From Goleter apudmare HA4340-LM2 (GTDB taxonomy: Bacteria > Cyanobacteriota > Cyanobacteriia > Cyanobacteriales > Nostocaceae), in NCBI GenBank assembly GCA_019359495.1, contig JAHHHF010000075.1, forward strand, positions 1-64,000: DNA of 64,000 bases, read 5' to 3'. Made by a program: the position numbers and the translations under genes. Positions 17,905-26,594 of this stretch are shown here, piece after piece (position 1 is the stretch's first letter; the number at the start of each line of letters is the position of its first letter). The notes beneath the pieces were generated by a model, which did not search any database, was not told the DNA's origin, and was given only the letters and a program-made list of their open reading frames with translations.

Positions 17905-18030
17905 AGGACTTACGCAAGCAAAATTTGTCATTGCGACCGAAACGTAGTGTAGGGAAGCAATCCCAGACTTGGAGGCGATTACGTTGCTACGCTCGTAATG
18001 ACGTAATTTCGTGACTTTTACGTAAGTCCT
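17905..18030. mobile_element. 126-bp MITE, copy 1
   Basis: The element begins AGGACTTACGCAA and ends TACGTAAGTCCT, giving terminal inverted repeats of about 12-13 bp. Inside, GTCATTGCGA and TCGTAATGAC form another inverted pair. A second 126-bp copy at 47334-47459 differs at only three positions. It has no coding capacity, so it is a non-autonomous miniature element; the transposase that moves it is not in the window. No clear target-site duplication is visible. Confidence 0.9.
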
Positions 18031-18079
18031 ATGTAGTTATAACCGTTTACACTTATTACTTCTAAAAAGAGATATTCCT

Positions 18080-18373
18080 ATGAAAATTAGCTATGATGCC
18101 GAAGTCGATGCTCTCAGTATCACTTTCTGCGAAACAACGGTAACAACCCAACATTTAGCTGAAGGAATCGCAGCTGATTATGATGCAGAAGGACAATTAG
18201 CTGGTATCGAAATATTAGATGCTGTCAAACGATTTGGTGGACAAGAAACTCTCTGCCAAGTAATTATTGAAGGAATTGGTTTGTCAGTTACGGGTGAGGA
18301 TGTGACAAGCGTTGAAAAAACAACAGCCTGTCAACTATGCCTAACCACCCACAAGTTAAAGGTTCAACCTTGA
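18080..18373 (+). CDS. DUF2283 protein with altered C-terminus
   Basis: The N-terminal 75 residues match DUF2283 (MKISYDAEVDALSITF, then GIAADYDAEGQLAGIEILDA). DUF2283 proteins often pair with small toxin genes such as DUF4258, which suggests an antitoxin-like role. The last residues, about from 87 (CLTTHKLKVQP), are translated out of frame across sequence that in another frame encodes the C-terminal part of a HicA-type toxin (18337-18438). The gene therefore appears joined to a toxin remnant by a deletion. It may still make a stable DUF2283 domain. Confidence 0.75.
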   Translation: MKISYDAEVDALSITFCETTVTTQHLAEGIAADYDAEGQLAGIEILDAVKRFGGQETLCQVIIEGIGLSVTGEDVTSVEKTTACQLCLTTHKLKVQP

Positions 18374-18438
18374 GAAATATATGTACTCAAGCAGGTATCT
18401 CACGGGAAGAATTCCTCACAGCTTATGAACAATCTTGA
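18337..18438 (+). pseudogene. HicA toxin C-terminal remnant
   Basis: In this frame the DNA encodes 33 residues, MPNHPQVKGSTLRNICTQAG followed by ISREEFLTAYEQS. This matches the C-terminal third of HicA mRNA interferases (pattern H..LK.GTLR.IL.QAGIS.EEF). The N-terminal part with the catalytic glycine/histidine region is missing and is replaced by the DUF2283 gene, which overlaps it in another frame. It is a truncated toxin relic, probably non-functional; no HicB partner follows. Confidence 0.65.
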
Positions 18439-18460
18439 AAAAAATTCCTAAACTTTACAT

Positions 18461-19279
18461 ATGACTACCTTCCCTAAATACATGCCCCAATCAGATCCGC
18501 CCCTTCCTCCTTGGGAAACCCTACCCACAATGTATGATTTACCCAGTGAGAATCCAGAGGAACCAGGTTTGCCAGACTATTTTCACTTTTTACAACCCTT
18601 ACTTTTATACCTAACTTTTCAGCCAACTAATTGGAATCCTGAACTAGTTTTCAGCGCGGCCGACTTGAATCTTTACTACGATCTCCAGCATCCTTTATGG
18701 TATAAACGCCCAGATTGGTTTGGTGTAGTGGGAGTGGAACAACTCTATAAAGGCGATTTGCGTTTAAGTTATGTGACTTGGCAAGAACCAGCAAATCCTT
18801 TTGTTGTTGTGGAATTATTATCTCCTGGTACAGAAGATGAAGATTTAGGCAATAAACAAAATACAACAGATAAACCTCCTAGTAAATGGGAAGTTTACGA
18901 ACGGATTTTACGCATTCCCTACTACATTGTTTTTAGCTGTTACACAAATGAACTCAGAGCCTTTCAGTTAGTAGGCGGTCATTATGAACCGATGAATTTA
19001 ACCGATGGACGCTTACTGATGCCAGAATTGGGTTTAAGTTTAGGAGTATGGCAGGGTTCATTTCGAGATATTGAAAGGTTGTGGTTAAGGTGGTTTACTT
19101 TAGCAGGAGAATTGATTCCTGAACCCACCGAAGAATCTGCTGCGGCTAATGAAAGAGTGATCATTGCTGAACAGGAAGCGCAAGATGCTAGACAAGAGGC
19201 TGAACAAGCAAAGAGAAAAGCAGAACAACTAGCAGAACGTTTGCGTCAGTTAGGTCTAAATCCTGATGATTTAGCTTAG
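18461..19279 (+). CDS. Uma2 family (DUF820) protein with coiled-coil tail
   Basis: This 272-residue protein has the same fold as the product of 17066-17797 but belongs to a distinct subgroup. Core motifs are KRPDWFGVVG, NPFVVVELLSPGTEDED and PSKWEVYERILRIPYYIVF. The C-terminal 45 residues are a strong heptad coiled coil (EQEAQDARQEAEQAKRK). The nuclease role is inferred from the fold family; activity is unproven. It starts 22 bp after the HicA remnant and 75 bp before the M42 peptidase gene. Confidence 0.88.
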   Translation: MTTFPKYMPQSDPPLPPWETLPTMYDLPSENPEEPGLPDYFHFLQPLLLYLTFQPTNWNPELVFSAADLNLYYDLQHPLWYKRPDWFGVVGVEQLYKGDLRLSYVTWQEPANPFVVVELLSPGTEDEDLGNKQNTTDKPPSKWEVYERILRIPYYIVFSCYTNELRAFQLVGGHYEPMNLTDGRLLMPELGLSLGVWQGSFRDIERLWLRWFTLAGELIPEPTEESAAANERVIIAEQEAQDARQEAEQAKRKAEQLAERLRQLGLNPDDLA

Positions 19280-19290
19280 TTTTTGTAAAA

Positions 19291-19322
19291 TAAGATGTTC
19301 GACTCTAGGAAGTCGGGCATCT
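19291..19322. terminator. Hairpin between Uma2 and M42 genes
   Basis: AGATG with CGACT and GAAGTCG with CATCT form an imperfect stem within 19291-19322, just after the Uma2 stop codon. It could terminate that transcript before the M42 gene at 19355. Confidence 0.4.
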
Positions 19323-19354
19323 GAGTAGATGGAATTCAAAAATACATCATTTAA

Positions 19355-20425
19355 ATGTGGGATTACGAACAGTTATTTGAAATAATCGCAGAATTGGTCA
19401 TGCACCATTCTCCTAGTGGTGTGGAAACTGAAATTAACCAGTATTTGCTAGAGCGATTTGCCGCTTTGGGTGTGGAAGTGTGGAGCGATCGCGCTGACAA
19501 CATCATAGCCAAGATACCCGGTAAGCATCCCCAAAGAGCGATGTCTAACGACAAGCCGCTCCGCGTCTACGCTATTACTGCCCACAAGGACGAAATTGGT
19601 GGTATTGTCAAGACTATTGGTGATGCAGGACGGGTGGAAGTCCGCAAGCTAGGCGGGGCTTTTCCCTGGGTTTACGGTGAAGGCGTCGTTGATTTATTAG
19701 GAGATAACGAAACCATTAGCGGTATTTTGAGCTTTGGTTCCCGCCACGTTTCCCATGAATCCCCCCAAAAAGTGCAACAGGAAGAGACTAGTGTTAAGTG
19801 GGAAAACGCCTGGATTGAAACCAAACTCACCTCAGATGAACTAGAAGCAGCCGGGATTCGCCCCGGAACAAGGATGGTGATTGGCAAGCATCGCAAGCAT
19901 CCCATCCGGTTGAAAGATCATATTGCTAGTTACACTCTAGATAACAAAGCCTCAGTGGCAATTCTCCTGGCTTTAGCGGAAATCGTGAAACAACCAGAAG
20001 TTGATGTATATTTAGTAGCCTCAGCCAAGGAAGAAGTAGGGGCGATAGGGGCACTGTTTTTTACCCAAAACCAGTCTTTAGATGCTTTGATTGCCTTAGA
20101 AATTTGTCCATTATCCAGTGAATACCCTATTGAAGATGGGGAAAGTCCGGTAATTCTCTCTCAAGATGCCTACGGGATTTATGATGAGACATTAAACACA
20201 CAACTACGCCAATGTGCCAAGCGTCTAGATATACCAGTGCAACTCGCAACCTTGAGTGGATTCGGTAGCGATGCTTCCATTGCCATGAAATTTGGTCATG
20301 TTGGCCGTGCGGCTTGTTTGGCATTTCCCACACAAAACACCCACGGTTATGAAATTGCTCACCTAGGAGCGATCGCTAATTGTATAAACTTATTAAAAGC
20401 CTTTTGTGAAAGCCAGTTTGAATAA
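19355..20425 (+). CDS. M42 family metallopeptidase (glutamyl aminopeptidase-like)
   Basis: The 356-residue enzyme shows the M42 di-zinc aminopeptidase motifs: AITAHKDEIG (metal His/Asp), YTLDNKASVA (bridging Asp), AKEEVGAIGA (catalytic Glu and metal Glu), ALEICP and the C-terminal NTHGYEIAHLGA (metal His). M42 enzymes form 12-subunit tetrahedral particles that trim peptides in the cytoplasm. Oddly, residues about 61-71 (RAMSNDKPLRVY) are encoded by a small dispersed repeat (19537-19572) placed in frame just before the first metal-binding motif. All ligands remain. Confidence 0.93.
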   Translation: MWDYEQLFEIIAELVMHHSPSGVETEINQYLLERFAALGVEVWSDRADNIIAKIPGKHPQRAMSNDKPLRVYAITAHKDEIGGIVKTIGDAGRVEVRKLGGAFPWVYGEGVVDLLGDNETISGILSFGSRHVSHESPQKVQQEETSVKWENAWIETKLTSDELEAAGIRPGTRMVIGKHRKHPIRLKDHIASYTLDNKASVAILLALAEIVKQPEVDVYLVASAKEEVGAIGALFFTQNQSLDALIALEICPLSSEYPIEDGESPVILSQDAYGIYDETLNTQLRQCAKRLDIPVQLATLSGFGSDASIAMKFGHVGRAACLAFPTQNTHGYEIAHLGAIANCINLLKAFCESQFE

Positions 20426-20426
20426 A

Positions 20427-20816
20427 TTAAATCACCGCAATACAATCAATCTCCACCAACACATCTTTCGGTAAACGGGAAACCTCCACACAAGCACGGG
20501 CTGGTGCGGTGTCTTCCGGAAAATATTTAGCATAAACGGCATTCACAGCCGCAAAATCATTCATATCCGCCAGAAACACCGTAGTTTTCACCACATTCTC
20601 AAAACCTACACCCGCCTTCGTCAAAATAGCTTCCAGATTCGCTATCACCTGTTCAGTTTGCTTCACCACATCATCAGTGTAAACAACTGCACCGATCTGG
20701 GGATCAATAGCAATTTGCCCAGCCACAAATATAAATTGACCAGAAGCAGCGATCGCTTGATTATATGGCCCTACCGGAGCCGGCGCTTGATCAGTACAAA
20801 TCACCTTTTTACTCAT
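20427..20816 (-). CDS. ridA: RidA family imine/enamine deaminase
   Basis: The 129-residue protein is a RidA (YjgF/YER057c/UK114) family member. It hydrolyses reactive 2-aminoacrylate and related imines made by PLP enzymes. Key residues R107 (PARACVEV) and E122 (VEIDCIAVI) are present, and the length matches the family. I start at the ATG complementary to 20814-20816 ([10 protein letters not shown]). A longer frame to 20963 runs through a CTCTGCGCC repeat and the neighbouring Nudix gene and is not a real N-terminus. A Nudix gene lies 43 bp upstream on the same strand. Confidence 0.94.
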   Translation of the reverse strand: MSKKVICTDQAPAPVGPYNQAIAASGQFIFVAGQIAIDPQIGAVVYTDDVVKQTEQVIANLEAILTKAGVGFENVVKTTVFLADMNDFAAVNAVYAKYFPEDTAPARACVEVSRLPKDVLVEIDCIAVI

Positions 20817-20859
20817 CTTCTCCTCTCTGCGCCCTCTGCGCCTCTGCGGTTCGTTAAAT

Positions 20860-21297
20860 TCAACCCAATCTCGGACGTATCCTATAATGCCGATACTGCC
20901 AATAATCGCGCAAAATGCGATCGTGGTCAAAGCACAAATTACCCGGCACACACCAAGGCTCAAAAATACCTAAATTTTTAGCATCGTCACCAGCCAGAGG
21001 TTCACCCGTTGCCGTCGCCAAAAACACAATGCTAATTGTATGCTGACGCGGATCACGACTGGGGTCAGAATATACCAACAATTGTTCAATCAACTCCACC
21101 CGTAAACCCGTTTCTTCCTCAGCTTCCCGAATAGCCGCCACTTCTACCGCTTCCCCATAATCCACAAACCCACCGGGAATTGCCCAACCCAAAGGCGGAT
21201 TATGTCGCTCAATTAACACTATTGGTCGATGTGGTCTATCAATCAATTCGATGATGATATCAACTGTTGGTGCTGGATTGCGATAGTTTTTGGTCAT
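20860..21297 (-). CDS. Nudix hydrolase, ADP-ribose pyrophosphatase-like
   Basis: The 145-residue protein has a Nudix box at G43-x5-E49-x7-R57-E58-A59-x-E61-E62-x-G64; alanine at 59 replaces the usual large aliphatic residue. The preceding [17 protein letters not shown] resembles cyanobacterial ADP-ribose pyrophosphatase-type enzymes. The substrate is not fixed by the sequence. It is the upstream gene of a probable pair with ridA. Downstream of its stop lies a CCTCTGCGCC-type dispersed repeat. Confidence 0.88.
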   Translation of the reverse strand: MTKNYRNPAPTVDIIIELIDRPHRPIVLIERHNPPLGWAIPGGFVDYGEAVEVAAIREAEEETGLRVELIEQLLVYSDPSRDPRQHTISIVFLATATGEPLAGDDAKNLGIFEPWCVPGNLCFDHDRILRDYWQYRHYRIRPRLG

Positions 21298-21327
21298 TGG
21301 TTAATTGTTATTGGTTATTTGTTATTT

Positions 21328-21440
21328 GTAGAGACGTTGCACTGCAACGTCTCTACATCTCCCCATGCCCTATTCCCCATACCCCATACCGTGATACATT
21401 CGATGCGATCGCGTAGCGTGTCCGTAAAGATATCGCTTAC
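21328..21440. repeat. Palindrome and heptamer repeat cluster
   Basis: The cluster contains a GTAGAGACGTTGCA/TGCAACGTCTCTAC palindrome (about 21328-21357), close kin of 7308-7338. A run of CCCTATTCC/CCCATACC heptamer-like units and a GCGATCGCGTAGCGTGTC dispersed repeat follow. It fills the gap between the divergent Nudix gene and malQ. Confidence 0.7.
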
Positions 21441-21460
21441 TCCCACACACTAGGTTAAAT

Positions 21461-22969
21461 ATGCCTTTTCCCAGATCCAGCGGCATTTTGCTGCATCCCA
21501 CATCCTTTCCCAGCCGATTTGGCATTGGGGATTTAGGCTTAGAAGCTTATCGTTTTATTGATTTTCTCAAAGAGAGCAACCAACAGTATTGGCAAGTTTT
21601 GCCCCTAGGCCCCACAGGTTACGGTAATTCGCCATACATGTGCTACTCAGCAATGGCAGGTAATCCCCTACTCATTAGCCCAGAACAATTGCTAGATCAG
21701 GGTTTATTAACTGAAGCAGACTTTGCTAATTTCACAACATTTCCCGCCGAAAAAGTGAATTTTGAACAGGTTGTGCCAATTAAAACTGAGTTGCTCAAAA
21801 AAGCCTGTGAAAATTTTAAAGCTAATGCTACACCAATCCAGCAGAAAGGATTTGCAGGTTTTTGTGATAGCAAAGCCTATTGGCTAGATAATTATGCCCT
21901 ATTTATGGCTTTCAAAGATTCCCAAAACAGTGCTAGTTGGCATACGTGGGAACCAGAAATAGCCAGACGTACACCAGAAGCAATGGATCGCGCCCAACGC
22001 CAGCTGACTGGAGAGATTTTTTATTATAAATTCGTCCAATATGAGTTTTTTCGACAATGGTCAGAACTCAAAAGTTATGCCAACATGCGCGGTATAGACA
22101 TTATTGGGGATATCCCCATTTATGTAGCTCATGACAGTGCCGATGTATGGGCAAATCCAGATATCTTTTGCTTAGATGAAGAGACCGGCGAAGCCGCACA
22201 AATGGCGGGAGTTCCACCAGATTACTTTAGCGCCACTGGTCAATTGTGGGGCAACCCGGTTTATAACTGGGAAGCATTGCAAAAACAAGACTTTAAGTGG
22301 TGGGTGCAGCGCTTTGAGTCCATGCTGGACTATGTAGATATTATTCGTATTGACCATTTTCGCGGCTTTGAAGCTTATTGGTCTGTACCACAAGGAGAAG
22401 AAAACGCCATCAATGGAGAATGGATTGAAGCCCCTGGAGACGCTTTTTTTGAAGTCATCAAACAAAAGCTAGGTAAGCTACCTGTCTTGGCTGAAGATTT
22501 AGGGGTGATTACTCCAGAAGTAGAAACATTACGAGACAAGTTTGAATTTCCAGGGATGAAAGTTTTGCAATTTGCTTTCGGTTCAGATCCTCTTAATCCA
22601 TTTTTACCCTTCAATTATGTCCGGAATGCCGTAGTTTATACCGGGACTCATGATAATGACACCACTGTCGGCTGGTTTAATACAGCTAATGATTGGGAAA
22701 AGCGCAACCTGTTACTCTACTTGGGTTGTGTCAGTCATGAAGGTATTCACTGGGATTTAATTCGACTAGCTTTAAGTTCTATTGCCAATCAGGCAATTAT
22801 TCCCTTACAGGATGTTTTAGGATTAGGAACGGAAGCCAGAATGAACTTTCCCAGTATTGCTGAGGGTAACTGGGAGTGGCGTTATCACTCAGAAGCGTTA
22901 AGACCAGAATTAGGCGATCGCCTCAAAATTCTGACTACACTTTGTGGACGGGCTTCCAGACAGTCTTGA
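21461..22969 (+). CDS. malQ: 4-alpha-glucanotransferase (amylomaltase), GH77
   Basis: The 502-residue enzyme transfers alpha-1,4-glucan segments between maltodextrins during glycogen turnover. It starts PFPRSSGILLHPTSFPSRFG, the usual GH77 N-terminus. The nucleophile region is RIDHFRGFE (D298), the acid/base lies in LAEDLG (E345), and D398 is in GTHDNDT. The 250-loop region and C-terminal NFPS segment are intact, so it should be active. It converges on the rodZ-like gene with a shared terminator at 22990-23031. Confidence 0.96.
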   Translation: MPFPRSSGILLHPTSFPSRFGIGDLGLEAYRFIDFLKESNQQYWQVLPLGPTGYGNSPYMCYSAMAGNPLLISPEQLLDQGLLTEADFANFTTFPAEKVNFEQVVPIKTELLKKACENFKANATPIQQKGFAGFCDSKAYWLDNYALFMAFKDSQNSASWHTWEPEIARRTPEAMDRAQRQLTGEIFYYKFVQYEFFRQWSELKSYANMRGIDIIGDIPIYVAHDSADVWANPDIFCLDEETGEAAQMAGVPPDYFSATGQLWGNPVYNWEALQKQDFKWWVQRFESMLDYVDIIRIDHFRGFEAYWSVPQGEENAINGEWIEAPGDAFFEVIKQKLGKLPVLAEDLGVITPEVETLRDKFEFPGMKVLQFAFGSDPLNPFLPFNYVRNAVVYTGTHDNDTTVGWFNTANDWEKRNLLLYLGCVSHEGIHWDLIRLALSSIANQAIIPLQDVLGLGTEARMNFPSIAEGNWEWRYHSEALRPELGDRLKILTTLCGRASRQS

Positions 22970-22989
22970 GTCATGAATGATGAATGATG

Positions 22990-23033
22990 AGTGTTGAGTG
23001 TGGATTACGATAACTCACCACTCAGCACTTTTC
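22990..23033. terminator. Bidirectional terminator between malQ and rodZ-like gene
   Basis: AGTGTTGAGTG (22990-23000) pairs with CACTCAGCACT (23019-23029), with G-T pairs, followed by TTTT. It lies between convergent genes and can serve both. Confidence 0.6.
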
Positions 23034-23808
23034 AAGACTTGGGCTTGGCAGCAATCATGACTTCCTGCACCTTCCCAAGTGCCCCCATCTGTTTAGCTGC
23101 TTGCCGGTTAACACTCATTAGCACACCACCAGCATTGTCAGTTTTCACTGTCAGTTGCTCTTGGGCTTTCCAAGTGCGGCGGCTTCCCTCTGGAAGAGTG
23201 CCCTCAAACTGGGTTTTGCCATCAGCGATTACACGAATCCAAGATGAAGCTTTTAAAGTCACACCAATCTGCACTGCCTGACTATCTTTCACTAAGTCAG
23301 CCCCTATAGACTGTTGTAGTCGGTTAGAGAGTGGTGGTAAAACAGACTCTGCTTCTTGACCACTGCTGGCTTGTAAAGCAGCGTTATTTAAGACTTGAGA
23401 CAAGCCTGTTACAGAGCAAATGATCACAAATATGTAAAGCAAGTATAAATGAACGGGACGCAATTGACTAATAGGCTTGCTCTCCAAAATCGGTGGAAGA
23501 TTCACTCGCCCAGCAGCAATGGGAAAATTACTAGCAAATTCTACTCCCTTAAAGCCCAATGCATCAGCAAACTGTCTGATTAAACCTTGAATATAGATTG
23601 GTTCTGGTAGATCCTCTAAATTACCTTCCTCGATCGCCTGCAACAACCGCTTAGGAATCCTGGTCAATACAACTACTTCTTCTAGTGATAAACCCTGTTC
23701 TTGGCGCGAGGCCCAGAGTTGAGCACCCATTTCTGCCAGTTTTTCAGCACGTTGCTGCTCTACTGTCAGTTTTGGCTGTGGATCATCCTTCCTTCTTGCC
23801 CATTTCAT
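23032..23808 (-). CDS. RodZ-like helix-turn-helix membrane protein
   Basis: The 258-residue protein has an N-terminal HTH_25 domain (about 25-100; LWASRQEQGLSLEEVVVLTR). A single membrane span follows at about 120-138 (LYLLYIFVIICSVTGL), then a C-terminal DUF4115 domain (about 175-250). This is the order of RodZ, which links MreB to the wall-synthesis machinery for cell shape. Cyanobacterial members are shorter and their role is inferred. Its start overlaps the end of the pseudouridine synthase gene by 26 bp, so the two are translationally coupled. Confidence 0.85.
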   Translation of the reverse strand: MKWARRKDDPQPKLTVEQQRAEKLAEMGAQLWASRQEQGLSLEEVVVLTRIPKRLLQAIEEGNLEDLPEPIYIQGLIRQFADALGFKGVEFASNFPIAAGRVNLPPILESKPISQLRPVHLYLLYIFVIICSVTGLSQVLNNAALQASSGQEAESVLPPLSNRLQQSIGADLVKDSQAVQIGVTLKASSWIRVIADGKTQFEGTLPEGSRRTWKAQEQLTVKTDNAGGVLMSVNRQAAKQMGALGKVQEVMIAAKPKS

Positions 23809-24598
23809 GATTTCTTACACTCCTTAGCTCAGCTGAATCTTTAATAGGTATGCACTCGATTTGCTTTTGCAAAAAGCGAATCTCTTGATCTGTCAGGGAA
23901 CGATATTTACCCTCTTTGAGACAGGGTTCTTTTGGCTTTTGTAATTGAATCGGACCTATGGCACTCCGATGCAGTTTGATCACGGGGTATCCTAACTGTT
24001 CGGCTAAACGGCGAATCTGGCGATTGCGTCCCTCCTTTAAAACAATTTCTAAACACGTGTGGGTAGGAAAACTTTCTATGAAGCGTACTCCAGCTGGGCG
24101 TGTTTTTCTCCCGTCTAACATCACACCTTGACGCCACATCTGTAGCACTGCTTCTGGAGGATGTCCTTTAACTAAAACACGATAAGTTTTGGGAACACTG
24201 TGGCGTGGATGGGTGAGACAAAATGTCACATCCCCATCGTTTGTCAGGATTAATGCTCCCGTTGAATCTACATCTAGTCGCCCAACTGGGTGAATACCTG
24301 AACCCTCTCGTAATTCTTTCGGTAATAAATCTAGAACTGTAGTTCTTCCCTGGGGGTCATAGCAAGTAGAAACTACCCCAGTAGGTTTGTGCAGCAGAAG
24401 ATACATCAGTTTCGGGCGCTGTTGGGCAAATACGGTCTTGCCATCTACCGTAATTGTATCTCTCTGGGGGTCAACTTTTTGACCTAAGTGCGCCAATACC
24501 CCATTTATCCGCACCCGCGATCGCCTGATCATCTCTTCGGCTTCACGACGTGAGGCAATACCTCTTTGGGCTAGAATTTTTTGTAACCGTGCCTCCAT
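23783..24598 (-). CDS. Pseudouridine synthase, RsuA/RluB family
   Basis: The 271-residue enzyme isomerises uridine to pseudouridine in rRNA. An N-terminal S4 RNA-binding domain (about 1-60; RLQKILAQRGIASRREAEEMI) precedes the catalytic domain with GRLDVDSTGA (catalytic D109) and the family motif EGRNRQIRRLAEQLGY. It is most like RluB, which modifies 23S rRNA, though the exact target uridine cannot be read off. The C-terminal tail of about 25 residues beyond the domain overlaps the rodZ-like start. Confidence 0.92.
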   Translation of the reverse strand: MEARLQKILAQRGIASRREAEEMIRRSRVRINGVLAHLGQKVDPQRDTITVDGKTVFAQQRPKLMYLLLHKPTGVVSTCYDPQGRTTVLDLLPKELREGSGIHPVGRLDVDSTGALILTNDGDVTFCLTHPRHSVPKTYRVLVKGHPPEAVLQMWRQGVMLDGRKTRPAGVRFIESFPTHTCLEIVLKEGRNRQIRRLAEQLGYPVIKLHRSAIGPIQLQKPKEPCLKEGKYRSLTDQEIRFLQKQIECIPIKDSAELRSVRNHEMGKKEG

Positions 24599-24659
24599 GT
24601 AGAAATTGCTTATTCTTTCACTAACGTTTAAATCATAATATTTGCTTTTTGTAGTTAAT

Positions 24660-24685
24660 AGCCTTAAATGTTACATTTAAAGGCT
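24660..24685. terminator. Hairpin in divergent intergenic region
   Basis: AGCCTTAAATG pairs with CATTTAAAGGCT, with one bulge, around the loop TTA. It lies between the divergent pseudouridine synthase and DUF2993 genes, so it may be a regulatory stem and not a terminator. Confidence 0.4.
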
Positions 24686-24734
24686 GTTTAACGTCAGCTG
24701 CTTTTTCAGTTAATACCCATAAATAGAGGGTGAA

Positions 24735-25448
24735 ATGCCAGAGCAAAATTCAGAGCCAAAGAGTGTCGGCAAGGTGCGGATTATTACTTCTATGCTCACA
24801 ACTGCCCTAAAGCTATGGTTGAGAGCGCAAGTCAGTGAAGTATCTGAATTGGAAGTGGAAATTAAAGCGAGCGATCGCCAAATTATCTCTGGGCGTATTC
24901 CCTGGGCATCGATTTTTGCTAGTCATGCTATTTACCAAGGTCTCCATATTGGACAGATTCAACTGGTGGCAGAAAAAATTTACGTCAATATTGGCTCAGT
25001 ACTTAAAGGGCAGTCACTACGACTGTTAGAAACAGTACCAGTAGTGGGTGAGCTAATCATCGCAGAAAAGGATCTGAATAATTCCCTCTCATCTGATTTA
25101 TTATCAACTGCTTTAAAGGATGTACTGGTTAAACTTTTACCAGAACATAGTTCAAAATCCAAGCAGGTCGCTTGGCAAGAAATTATCCTTGACAACAATC
25201 AAATTATACTGCGCGGTATTCTAGCAAATGAAGGCGCATCTATCCCAGTGGAGATTTATTTAAGCTTGAAGATGCTCAATGGTCAAGAGTTGCAACTAAC
25301 ACATGTCCAAAGCAGATACGACATGGTAGCGCTAGCAGAAGGTAGTCATAGCTACAATTTCGATCTGGGCTCAGAAGTTTATATTCAAGAACTCATCCTG
25401 ATCCCAGGCAAGTTAGTGTGTCGCGGGCGGATCAACGTTAACCCGTAA
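24735..25448 (+). CDS. LmeA-like (DUF2993) phospholipid-binding protein
   Basis: The 237-residue protein matches DUF2993, the family of mycobacterial LmeA, a phospholipid-binding protein of the envelope. Cyanobacterial members lack a clear signal peptide, as here. Family features are ELEVEIKASDRQIISGRIPWASI near residues 38-60 and the GLHIGQIQLVAEKIYVNIGS segment. Its role in cyanobacteria is unknown; lipid binding is inferred from the family. It stands alone between a divergent gene and a convergent one. Confidence 0.78.
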   Translation: MPEQNSEPKSVGKVRIITSMLTTALKLWLRAQVSEVSELEVEIKASDRQIISGRIPWASIFASHAIYQGLHIGQIQLVAEKIYVNIGSVLKGQSLRLLETVPVVGELIIAEKDLNNSLSSDLLSTALKDVLVKLLPEHSSKSKQVAWQEIILDNNQIILRGILANEGASIPVEIYLSLKMLNGQELQLTHVQSRYDMVALAEGSHSYNFDLGSEVYIQELILIPGKLVCRGRINVNP

Positions 25449-25571
25449 TCATTAGAAATCAAAAACTAAAAATGCTGATTCTTTATTTTAATTTATATTT
25501 CTCACCACAGATCCTGTAATGAAGTGGAAAAGTGGTCAAGGGTTATTCTCGCTGTTCCCATAACATATTCC

Positions 25572-26459
25572 CTAATCCGTAATTAAAGGCAACAACAGTG
25601 TCACGAAATAATAAACCAGAGGAGCTGTGAAAATGTAACTGTCGGTACGATCTAAAATGCCGCCATGTCCAGGGATCAGTTGTCCAGAATCCTTGACCCC
25701 GGCGTCACGCTTCAGCATTGACTCTATCAAGTCGCCCAAAAGACTAGCAATCCCAATCAACAGACCCAAAGCTATACCAGTGTAGAGAGGTTTGGGTAAG
25801 TGAAGGTAGTAGGCTCCTGCTAAAGCCACACCAACGCTGGCGCTAATGCCGAATACAGCCCCTTCGACAGTTTTTTTGGGGCTAATATCAGACAGACGAG
25901 TTTTCCCGAAGAATTTGCCAATTGTGTAAGCGCCAATATCCGCCGCCCAAATACACAAAAAAGTCAGCAGGGTGACAGTCAAACCTTGTGGTAGCGCAGT
26001 GAAATTTCTCTGGTCTAGAATATCTGTCCAGTCGCTGGGCCAGTAACCTCCCAAAGGTATAGTACTTTTGGCAGCACTATCAAGCGATCGCAACCTCACC
26101 CAGTAACTTGATAAGTAACCTACGTAAAATAGCCCCATAATCGAAGCAGAAATGTCCGCGATCGTCGCCATTTTGGGCTGAAATAGCAGGTAAAAACAAA
26201 TAAATGTCCCCGCTATGGGCATGACAGCATCAGCTAAATTACCATCAAGAGTACAAATTGCTAGTAAAACTTGGCTGGCAAATATGGTGGTTTTAGCGGC
26301 GGGAGCTATGCCTCTGGCTCGCACCAAATTAAAATATTCCTGCTGTCCTAAAAAGACAACAATTGCAATCGAAACGGTAAAGTACCAACCCCCTAAAAGG
26401 GTCGCAGATAAAGCAAGAGCGATCGCAACAATTCCACTAATAATCCGAGACCAAGGCAT
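25572..26459 (-). CDS. cdsA: Phosphatidate cytidylyltransferase
   Basis: The enzyme makes CDP-diacylglycerol from phosphatidate and CTP, the entry to anionic phospholipids such as phosphatidylglycerol. The protein is polytopic with about seven to eight membrane spans. It ends with the CdsA signature region SPKKTVEGAVFG ... DLIESMLKRDAGVKDSG ... LPGHGGILDRTDS-type (here IPGHGGILDRTDS). I place the start at the ATG complementary to 26457-26459 (MPWSRIISGI, 295 residues). The longer frame upstream translates heptamer repeat DNA into a Pro-rich stretch and is not a real N-terminus. Confidence 0.93.
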   Translation of the reverse strand: MPWSRIISGIVAIALALSATLLGGWYFTVSIAIVVFLGQQEYFNLVRARGIAPAAKTTIFASQVLLAICTLDGNLADAVMPIAGTFICFYLLFQPKMATIADISASIMGLFYVGYLSSYWVRLRSLDSAAKSTIPLGGYWPSDWTDILDQRNFTALPQGLTVTLLTFLCIWAADIGAYTIGKFFGKTRLSDISPKKTVEGAVFGISASVGVALAGAYYLHLPKPLYTGIALGLLIGIASLLGDLIESMLKRDAGVKDSGQLIPGHGGILDRTDSYIFTAPLVYYFVTLLLPLITD

Positions 26460-26465
26460 AGAAGT

Positions 26466-26594
26466 ATTTGGGAATGGGAAATGGGGCATGGGAGATGGGG
26501 GCATGGGGAGGTAGAGGGAGATGGGGGCATGGGGGGGTAGAGGGAGAAATAACAATTGCCTGCTCCCTATTCCCTATTGCCTATTACCTATTCC
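26466..26594. repeat. Heptamer-type tandem repeats between cdsA and cbiT
   Basis: The sequence consists of degenerate GGGCATG/GGGAGAT units and then TTCCCTA/TTGCCTA/TTACCTA units. It has the character of Nostoc short tandemly repeated sequences and fills the whole gap between two minus-strand genes. Confidence 0.8.

Noticed and set aside
20817-20963. N-terminal extension of the RidA reading frame
   Set aside because: It translates a dispersed repeat and overlaps the Nudix gene; RidA starts at [10 protein letters not shown] with normal family length.
26460-26555. Pro-rich N-terminal extension of CdsA
   Set aside because: It is heptamer repeat DNA read as protein; CdsA starts at MPWSRIISGI.
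26466-26594. Possible CRISPR-like array between cdsA and cbiT
   Set aside because: The repeats are degenerate 7-bp tandem units with no unique spacers, typical of Nostoc short tandem repeats.
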